DNA of 5,776 nucleotides from assembly GCA_021205005.1 (NCBI GenBank), contig JAJPYK010000285.1, positions 1,963-7,738 on the forward strand, in the 5' to 3' direction. The position numbers and the translations under genes were made by a program. The DNA comes from Paraprevotella sp. GTDB lineage: Bacteria > Bacteroidota > Bacteroidia > Bacteroidales > Bacteroidaceae. Shown here piece after piece: positions 1 to 5,776 of the stretch (the stretch's first letter is position 1; every line of letters begins with the position of its first letter). Below the pieces are notes generated by a model. That model had not been told where the DNA came from, did not search any database, and saw nothing but the letters and a program-made list of their open reading frames with translations.

Positions 1-202
1 CTTCCATCCGTTGGCTGAGTTCTAAACAAAACCTAATCATTCTCGCTTCCATTTATACGGCTCTGATCCGTCAATTGTCCATTTCTTATTCGCGAGCATG
101 CAACAAAGTTTGCAAAGACGACACCCGCGCCCTCGTCCACAAAAAAATCAATCCGGCTCCGCAAAGTAAGCCGATCAATACGCATAAAAGTTCCGTCATC
201 AT
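1..202 (-). pseudogene. Partial, apparently broken membrane-anchored protein; N-terminus resembles RmuC
   Basis: From the ATG at 202 a 38-codon frame runs to TAA at 86-88. It encodes an N-terminal hydrophobic anchor (about residues 4-22, with CVLIGLLCGAGLIFLW), then TRAR and the start of a helical stretch (VSSLQTLLHARE). This layout (short N-terminal helix with GLL.GA, basic stop-transfer, coiled coil) resembles the beginning of RmuC, a DNA recombination and genome-stability protein. Past the TAA the same frame stays protein-like to the window edge (RIRAV, then MEARMIRFCLELSQRME) but contains two further stops, TGA and TAA, each one base from a sense codon. Either this is a decayed gene continuing leftwards, or a short membrane peptide is followed by a separate gene starting at the ATG at 50-52. 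The matching upstream promoter supports a real gene start. The RmuC name rests on N-terminal resemblance only. Confidence 0.4.
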
Positions 203-223
203 CGGTATTCTTCCGTTTTATAA

Positions 224-254
224 CAAAATTATATATTTTACTTCACTAAACAAA
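224..254 (-). promoter_or_regulatory. Bacteroides-type promoter (-33 TTTG, 19 bp, -7 TAATTTTG)
   Basis: On the minus strand, TTTG (plus 251-254) is followed after exactly 19 bases by TAATTTTG (plus 224-231), matching the Bacteroides primary sigma-factor consensus TTTG / TAnnTTTG at its preferred spacing, within AT-rich DNA. The predicted transcription start, near 216-219, is about 15 bases before the first ATG at 202. A purine-rich GGAAG lies in between. It would drive the reading frame at the left edge. Confidence 0.72.
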
Positions 255-639
255 GAAGGAATTTGTATTTTTACAATTGTTTTCATTCGTTTTCCACATA
301 GCCTACTATGCGGCATTACACTATCGAAAACCGAAGTTATACAAGTTGCCGGACAAAGACCGGGTGAAACTGCGAGACTGGGTTTATTGTACGTGACAAT
401 TTGGTCAGGCAAGAAGTATCAGCCATAAAGCTGTCGGAAACATTCTTCCGGACGGCTAAGTCGGCTGATGTGACTGAGTACATTTCTTTGGGCAAGAATA
501 GCAGGAAGGGAGATACAAGGCATCTGGCATCAATGCAGTAAGAACTAAAATCATGGCTGGGGGCTTTTGCCGTCATAAGAGGGCAAACTCCATTCGTAAC
601 ATGGCTCGCATAATAAAAGGTGCTTAACTTAGCAAACGC

Positions 640-675
640 CTCATGTTCAGGACGTGTCCGAACACTTCTGATGAG
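640..675. repeat. Second hairpin-like dyad beside the 46-bp palindrome
   Basis: Nested pairing arms are visible: CTCAT (640-644) with ATGAG (671-675), GTTC (645-648) with GAAC (660-663), and GGAC (650-653) with GTCC (656-659). The central spacer is only GT, a single A at 649 bulges, and seven unpaired bases (664-670) lie on the right. A two-base loop is too tight for RNA, so the innermost pairs would open. No T tract follows on either strand. The arms are short, so chance cannot be excluded. Confidence 0.4.
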
Positions 676-692
676 TGGTCATGTATATATGC

Positions 693-738
693 GAACTTAC
701 CCAAGAATACGTCAATATTCGTAAACTTGGGTAAGATC
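693..738. repeat. 46-bp imperfect palindrome (inverted repeat) downstream of SusD
   Basis: Perfect 10-bp arms CTTACCCAAG (696-705) and CTTGGGTAAG (726-735) enclose an AA/AA mismatch, a second 4-bp stem TACG (708-711) with CGTA (720-723), and an 8-base centre TCAATATT. Two more pairs (693/738 and 694/737) flank one mismatch. As RNA this would be a long hairpin about 155-195 bases after the SusD stop. Neither side has a T run, so it is not a standard intrinsic terminator. It could instead be a protein-binding operator, a 3'-end stabilising hairpin or a recombination site. I saw no second copy in the window. Confidence 0.8.
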
Positions 739-890
739 TTATAGATATTGTTTGGAGAGGACTTGGAATCCGCTCTCTTAGTCTTCATCGATGCCGAAGA
801 CGATGAACGTAAACGGCAATACGACAGTCAACAACGTGTGGAAGTTCTCGAAAGTTTCACCCTCAGAAAAGAGTTAAATGGGTTTGACTT

Positions 891-2606
891 TTATTCTCGC
901 CACAACTCTGAGTCGAGCATACTGGGGGTTGGATTGGGCACGATTGCCTTGTCCTGTCCGCATTCGTAGTTGGGAATGTAGAAGTCGAGCCACGGGGCGC
1001 AATACCCCTTCAAGGAGTTGAACCGATAGCTTACGGGGATATTGGTGCCTTCATATCCTCTTGTGATAGGCAGTTCCAGCCGTTTATAGTCCCAATATAC
1101 CAGACCTTCTCCCCAGAACTCGATACGTTTCTGCACCATCAGTGCTTGGATGAAATCATCCATTGTGGAGGCGTTGCAGGTGTATCTTTGTTGCCCGTAA
1201 TTATAACGATAGCTGTTGATAAAGGATTCCAGATTGTGTATGCCGCTTGACAGCCCTCCTGTATGGGCAGAGGCCTCCGCCACGATGAAGTACATCTCCT
1301 CCACACGCATCATCGGGTAGTCGGCAAGCGCGCCCACCTGGTAATCGTCTTCGTTCCCGTCGGCGGGCTGGAACTTCAGGTTGGTATAAGGGTCCAGGTA
1401 GGCGAACTGCTCCGGCGTCAGGATGGTTTTATACTGAGACTGCGCGTCCTCGTTATAGGCATCGTCAGGATTGACCCACGATTGCTTTCGCCAGTCATCG
1501 TCGCTGATTTGGTCGTACAGGCTTTTCCCTATGGTACGGAATGTCCCGTAATTGTAGCCTCCGGTCCCGAAACTGGTTTCCGCGCTAACTTCGCCAACGA
1601 AGTTGATCCACGCGCTGAGGTTTAGCGCCTCTTTGTTGATCAGCATGCCCAGCATCCAAGACGAGGTGGAGGTTTTGGTGAAGCCGTCGGTGCTGTACCA
1701 TTCAGATTCGGTCATAGGAATGGCCCCCGACTGGTCGATAGCTTGCTGGGCATAACTTTGCGCTTTGGCATAGCAGTCGGTGGCGGAGGTGATGCCCAGT
1801 TCCGGATATTGGCTCATGTCAGCGAGGTCTTCGGGATACTTGTCGAAGTGGCTTGCCAGTTCGAGCCATACGCGCGCTTTCTCGCCGTAGACCACAGCAA
1901 GGTTGGGTTCGTTCTTTTCCGTCCGTTTGTAGTCGCCGAGTTGTTGTTCCGCAAGATCCAGTTCGTCCAGGATGAACTTGTACATGGTGTGGTAGGGCGC
2001 GCGCGGAAGGTTGAAGGCATCTTCCTGAGTAGTCTCTTCAGTGACGATGGGGACGGTCAGTCCGTGTATGGCAGGGTCTGCCCGATCATCGATACGTGAG
2101 ATTCCCGTCTTTTTGAATTCAAACATTCTTGCCATATCAAAGTAAATCCATGCGCGGTAGAAGTGTGCGATGCCCATGGCGTGCAGTTCCTGTGCGTCCT
2201 GCGTTTCGGGGTTTACGCGCTTCATCAACTCCGTCACCGTTTCGTTCCATTTGTAATAAAACGACCAAGGGTAGTAGCAAGTATTGTAATCGTTCCCCAA
2301 GTAGGTGCAGAATCCCCATGAGGAGAAATAGTCGTAATAGTTGTTGGAGGTGGAGAAGTCCTCGCAAAGCACGTCGCGTACGACTCCGAGGCCCGGATAT
2401 CCGAAGTCGAAATTAGAGGTGCTGTAGATACCGCAGATAGTGCTTGGGAATCCGGTAATAGCATTGGTCAGCCGCGTGAGGCCTTCTTTCGAGTTGTCCA
2501 GTTGATCCGAGGTGATGAACGAATCGGCAGGTACCGCTTCGTCAATGCAACCGGCCAGTCCACCGGTCAGTAGGGCAAGCAGGAATATCTTTATTTTCGT
2601 TTTCAT
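891..2606 (-). CDS. SusD/RagB-family nutrient-binding outer-membrane lipoprotein
   Basis: SusD proteins are surface lipoproteins that cap the SusC barrel and capture the substrate. The 571-residue length fits the family. Residues 1-20 form a lipoprotein signal peptide with lipobox LAGC and acylated Cys20. The acidic Asp22-Glu23 just after it resemble the Bacteroidetes signal that sends lipoproteins to the cell surface. Family hallmarks follow: a TPR-like helix around 142-162 (HAMGIAHFYRAWIYFDMARM), a second helical segment at 234-255, DYPMMRVEEMYFIVAEA at 429-445, QKRIEFWGEGLVYWDYKRL at 492-510, and the closing IPNYE (544-548) and NPTP (558-561). An aromatic-rich stretch at 90-120 has many Tyr and Trp residues, as often seen near carbohydrate-binding surfaces, but the ligand cannot be named. 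The start lies 31 bp past the end of the SusC frame, so the two are cotranscribed. No frameshift or internal stop is seen. It would still be made if SusC is truncated. Confidence 0.95.
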   Translation of the reverse strand: MKTKIKIFLLALLTGGLAGCIDEAVPADSFITSDQLDNSKEGLTRLTNAITGFPSTICGIYSTSNFDFGYPGLGVVRDVLCEDFSTSNNYYDYFSSWGFCTYLGNDYNTCYYPWSFYYKWNETVTELMKRVNPETQDAQELHAMGIAHFYRAWIYFDMARMFEFKKTGISRIDDRADPAIHGLTVPIVTEETTQEDAFNLPRAPYHTMYKFILDELDLAEQQLGDYKRTEKNEPNLAVVYGEKARVWLELASHFDKYPEDLADMSQYPELGITSATDCYAKAQSYAQQAIDQSGAIPMTESEWYSTDGFTKTSTSSWMLGMLINKEALNLSAWINFVGEVSAETSFGTGGYNYGTFRTIGKSLYDQISDDDWRKQSWVNPDDAYNEDAQSQYKTILTPEQFAYLDPYTNLKFQPADGNEDDYQVGALADYPMMRVEEMYFIVAEASAHTGGLSSGIHNLESFINSYRYNYGQQRYTCNASTMDDFIQALMVQKRIEFWGEGLVYWDYKRLELPITRGYEGTNIPVSYRFNSLKGYCAPWLDFYIPNYECGQDKAIVPNPTPSMLDSELWRE

Positions 2607-2637
2607 ATTTCTTATACCTTAATATATTATGTCGTTG
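2607..2637 (-). promoter_or_regulatory. SusC-SusD intergenic spacer with a weak SD-like AAGG
   Basis: This AT-rich 31-bp spacer separates the SusC terminal TAA from the SusD ATG. On the coding strand an AAGG (plus 2617-2620) sits 10 bases before the ATG, the only Shine-Dalgarno-like match; Bacteroidota often initiate without one. No TTTG/TAnnTTTG promoter and no terminator hairpin is visible, so SusD should depend on transcription entering from SusC. With the early TGA, about 430 bases upstream of the SusD start are left untranslated, which could reduce SusD output by polarity (inference). Confidence 0.5.
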
Positions 2638-5600
2638 TTAGAATTGGATGTTGATGCCTCCTGAGATGGTCCGCATCGGTGAATAGGAACCTGCGCTCAG
2701 GCGCGGGTCGAAGCCTTTCCGCTTGGACCACAGGAATACGTTGTCGCACGTCAGATAAAACCTCAGTTTGCTGATGTTCATCTTGCCCAGCCATTTCTTC
2801 GGAAGGGTGTATCCCAGTTGTATGTTTTGCAGGCTCAGGTAAGCCCCTTTGATGAGGAACCGGTCGGAAGTAGATCCCGTGCCGGCGTCGCCATACTGCC
2901 AACGCGGTATGTTGGAAGAGGTGTTTTCGGGAGTCCATGCGTTCAGCAGGTCTTTGTGCAGGGCGTATCCCGTATTACCGGAAGTGGGTACTGTCATCAT
3001 GTTGGCATACTCGCTGTCGTACAGCCGGCCTCCGATGGAGTATGTGAACTCTATGTTGAAGTCGAATCAGTAAGCGTCCAGCGTGGTGCCGAATTCTCCA
3101 AACAGCTTGGGATAAGTGCTTCCGCAGAGGTAGTAGCTGGCTTGGTTATAATCGGTGGTCACACTCGTTTCCCCGTTCGCGTCCGTGTAGTAGTACTGGG
3201 CAAGCCCTTCGGAGGATACGCCGGCATACTTGGGCATGTACCACGTGCTGAGGGGAAGCCCTTCACCGATGAATGTGTCCGTTGTGGGAAGATATCCCCG
3301 GTGCCCGTCTACCGTATTGGTGATTTCGCTGTCGGGCAGCTTGGTCACTTGGTTCTTGTTGTAAGTCAGGTTGGCGGTGAGCGACCACGTCACGTTCTGT
3401 GTCTTGACCGGAGTGCCGTTCAACATCAATTCCAATCCCCGGTTGCGCATATTGCCAATGTTGTCGTAATATCCGGAATATCCCAGTATTTGAGGGGTGC
3501 TCCGCCAATAGAGCATGTTACGTCCCATCCGGTTGTAGAATTCCAGACTTCCGCTCAAACGACTTTTCAGCATCTCAAACTCCACGCCAACGTTAAGGTT
3601 GGCATTCGTTTCCCATGTAATGTCCTTTTTCCCTTTGTTTTTCAGGACGTAGGCGGGTTGTCCGTTCTTGTTCTCTATGGTGTAGGTATCCATATAGAGG
3701 AAGTTGTCGATGTTGTCGTTTCCTTGTTCTCCGTAAGAGAGTTTCAGTTTCAGCATGTTCAGCCAACCCACCTTGAACCAGCTCTCCTTACTGACGATCC
3801 ATGCGGATCCTAACGACCAGAAGTTACCCCAGCGATAGTCGGGGTGGAAACGGGAGGATGCGTCGCGGCGGAAAGATGCCGAACCAAAATACTTCTCCTT
3901 GAAGTCATACATTCCGCGGATGAAGTAACCTTCGGTGTTGTAGTCGGTAGCGTAAGAGGTCGGGTCGCCAACCGCGGAAAGCCAGCCGTTCAGTTCCAGG
4001 TTTGAAGCGTAGTCGGCGGCATTGCTTTTTATGCCCGACAAGTTTTCGTAACGGTTAGTATAGTTTTCGTGTCCCAACAGGACGGAGATGTTATGGTCGC
4101 CGATTTGCTTGTTGTAGTTCAACAACTGCTGGAAATTAAAAGTAGCTAAGCGCACCTGCTGTCTAATAAGTATTCCATTTGCGACAACATAGTAACCGTT
4201 GTACGGATTTGACGCGGCGATTTGCCGTTCATCGTTGATGGTGGCTCCCGCGTTGATGGTGAGTTTGAAGTCTTTGAGGAACGTAATGTCCGCATACAGC
4301 CCTCCGTTCAGAGCGTTGGATACGCTTCCGGCCTTATCGTATACAAGGTCTCCCAGCATATTGGAATTGGAGCTTTTCGGGCGTTGCATACCTGCATTCT
4401 CCCCGGAGCCGTAGTCGTACACCTTCCCGTATTCACCGGTCCGGATGTTGCCCGATGCATCGCGGATGTAAAGCGGATAGATGGGTCCGATTTCGGACAA
4501 TTCGGTAAACAAGCCGCTTTGGTAGGATGAGTTGAAGTCCGAGCGCGTATAAGCCGCGTTTCCTCCGAAAGTCATCCACGGTTTGACTTGGTAGGATGCT
4601 TTCAGGCGTGCCGTATATCGGGTGTAACCGGAATTTTGGATGATTCCGTCTTCGTCCAAGTAGCCGAGTGAACCGTACACTTGCGCCTTATCGCTTCCTC
4701 CGGCGATGCTTACATTGTATTCTTGTCGGAATCCCGTCCGATAAGCAGCATCCTCCCAATCATCGGGAATAAGATAGTAATCGCCTACTTTTCTTCCCAA
4801 CGTGGCATTCGGGTTCAGTTTGCCGTCGCGTCCGATCAACGTTTCTCCGTCGGGTACAGTGTAGACATTGTATCCCAATCCGCCCACTTCCGAATTTCCT
4901 AACAAGTTGGTATTGGCTTTTTTGTAGGCTGCTTCAGGGGTGTAGCCGTTGGAAATATAGTTGTTGTACAAGGATTTGTAGAACATCTCGTAATATTGTC
5001 CGGGATCCGTGATGCGGTCGTAATTTCTGGCGCCACGTGAGTTCCCTCCCCATTTGGCATCCATCGTCACCACGGCATCACCAGCCTTGGCTCTCTTCGT
5101 GGTGATCATAATGACCCCGTTTCCTCCCCGTGCACCGTACAAGGCATTAGCTGCTGCATCCTTCAACACGGTGACCGATTCCACATCCGCCGGGTTGATG
5201 TCGTTATAATCCCCATCAAAAGGCATTCCGTCCAGCACGATCAGTGGGGAAGTTCCGGCATTGATAGAGCCCACTCCGCGCACCGTAATGGTAGAAGATG
5301 CGCCCGGTTCGGTGGATGGCGTAATTTGCAGTCCAGGCACTTCGCCGTCCAGACTTTGCAAGACGTTGGAGACTTGCTTACGGCTGATTTGATCTTGGTC
5401 CAGCACGACAGCCGAACCGGTGAAAGCCGACTTCTTGGCTATCCCGAATGCGGTCACGATCACTTCGTCCACAACCTTGGTATCCGACTCCATCTTCACA
5501 TAAACCATCGGGCGCACTTTCACTTCGACAGTCTTCATGCCGACATATGAAATTCGCAGAGTTGTGACGGAAGCCGGCAGATTGTTCAGCATAAACTTAC

Positions 5601-5772
5601 CGTCTACATCGGTGATGGTACCTATCTTGGTATCGACGGCAAGAACGGAAGCCCCGAAAACAGGTTCGCCTTCTTCATCGCGCACGATACCTTGAACCTT
5701 CTGCACCTGAGCCGTAATCACATGGATACTTGCCAGCAACATCAGAGCCAGTAGAAAAGTTTTCTGTTTCAT
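2638..5772 (-). pseudogene. SusC/RagA-family TonB-dependent outer-membrane transporter, interrupted by an in-frame TGA
   Basis: SusC-type transporters form 22-strand outer-membrane barrels that import nutrients bound by a partner SusD, powered by TonB. The frame has 1044 codons plus TAA, normal for the family. Visible in order: signal peptide (about 1-21, ending ITAQ); a carboxypeptidase-regulatory-like beta domain (about 25-95, with GTITDVDGKF at 51-60); a TonB-box-like stretch VDEVIVTAFG at 101-110; a plug domain (about 115-228) with the SusC motifs SPLIVLDGMPFDG (175-187) and LKDAAANALYGARGGNGV (203-220); then the barrel. Codon 902 is TGA. Residues 903-1044 continue in the same frame with typical C-terminal strands and a final SGGINIQF. 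If the stop is real, the 901-residue product lacks the last strands and the terminal aromatic signal used for barrel assembly, so it should fail to insert. The ATG at 5772 is supported by the signal peptide right after it. Only 4 bases upstream are visible, so RBS and promoter are outside. The family is certain; the substrate is unknown. Confidence 0.95.
3067..3069 (-). other. Premature in-frame TGA (codon 902) inside the SusC gene
   Basis: The plus strand reads TCA here, giving TGA on the coding strand between LDAY and FDFNIEFTYSIGG. SusC relatives commonly have a glycine here (AYGFD-like), so GGA to TGA is the likely change, corresponding to C to A at plus position 3069. The frame before and after is identical: the distance from the ATG base at 5772 to the in-frame methionine at 3000 is divisible by three. 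No indel is needed. The SusC gene's own end is TAA (2638-2640) and SusD also ends in TAA. That the gene is interrupted is seen directly; the original codon is inferred. Confidence 0.93.
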
Positions 5773-5776
5773 CTAT

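Larger units (their letters stand above)
255..890. other. 636-bp region without a recognisable gene, probably decayed
   Basis: No frame here has a convincing start, length and family signature together. Plus-strand stretches that look protein-like are scattered: frame 1 up to the TGA at 394-396 (containing YKLPDKDRVKLRDWVY), frame 2 from 368 to the TAA at 539-541 (containing SETFFRTAKSADVTEYISLG), frame 1 again at 502-627, and a frame-1 stretch at 745-890 rich in acidic residues (LESALLVFIDAEDDERKRQ). They need frameshifts or stop readthrough to join. I could not match any of them to a family. The two inverted repeats at 640-675 and 693-738 also lie here. No T-rich intrinsic terminator for the SusC/SusD transcript was found. 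Confidence 0.5.

Noticed and set aside
75..428. 117-codon plus-strand open frame
   Set aside because: It is antisense to the membrane-anchor frame and its promoter at the left edge, and shows no family signature or membrane/signal features.
337..576. 79-codon minus-strand open frame
   Set aside because: No family recognised and no promoter or RBS in front. The opposite strand reads as more protein-like over the same bases.
654..665. Short palindrome GTGTCCGAACAC as an operator
   Set aside because: It has a mismatch in a 12-bp site and is better explained as part of the larger 640-675 dyad.
693..738. Intrinsic terminator of the SusC/SusD operon
   Set aside because: The hairpin is strong, but neither strand has a T run after it, and it lies over 150 bases beyond the SusD stop.
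2638..3000. Separate 120-residue gene starting at the methionine at 3000
   Set aside because: It is in the same frame as SusC and its content is the normal SusC C-terminus. It lacks a signal peptide, so it is the severed tail rather than a gene.
3067..3069. TGA recoding (glycine as in Gracilibacteria/SR1, or tryptophan as in some phages)
   Set aside because: A Bacteroidales chromosome uses the standard code, only one such TGA is present across about 1600 codons, and both genes end in TAA, so a point mutation or error is far simpler.
2818..3813. 331-codon plus-strand open frame
   Set aside because: It is antisense to the SusC gene, has no recognisable domain, and its composition is what the complement of a GC-rich coding region produces.

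Overview
The window looks like a chromosomal fragment from a gut-type Bacteroidales bacterium (Bacteroides, Phocaeicola or Parabacteroides-like). It carries a SusC/SusD outer-membrane nutrient-uptake pair, and a clean match to the Bacteroides sigma-factor promoter (TTTG, 19 bp, TAnnTTTG) lies at 224-254. The genus is inferred from gene content and promoter style only.

About 85% of the window is one two-gene unit on the minus strand. A SusC-family TonB-dependent transporter runs from 5772 to 2638. A SusD/RagB-family surface lipoprotein follows 31 bp later, from 2606 to 891. In this family the SusC barrel and SusD lid form one outer-membrane complex that binds and imports oligosaccharides or other bulky nutrients. 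No glycoside hydrolase, protease or regulator is present, so the substrate cannot be told. The operon promoter lies beyond the right edge, because only 4 bases precede the SusC start.

The main anomaly is an in-frame TGA at 3067-3069, codon 902 of the SusC gene. Reading continues in the same frame for another 142 sense codons of typical SusC C-terminus, ending in the expected terminal aromatic residue at a TAA. Everything else in the gene looks intact, and so does SusD. The simplest reading is a recent single-base nonsense mutation (probably GGA glycine to TGA) or a sequencing error. Recoding of the stop is much less likely.

Positions 255-890 hold no gene I can identify. They contain two hairpin-like inverted repeats (640-675 and 693-738) and short protein-like stretches that switch frame or are interrupted by stops, as expected of decayed DNA. 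At the left edge, on the minus strand, a strong Bacteroides-type promoter drives a short reading frame. It starts with a membrane anchor followed by a heptad-like stretch, resembling the N-terminus of RmuC, but is broken by several stops. I found no CRISPR array, tRNA, rRNA, intact insertion sequence or clearly undescribed system.
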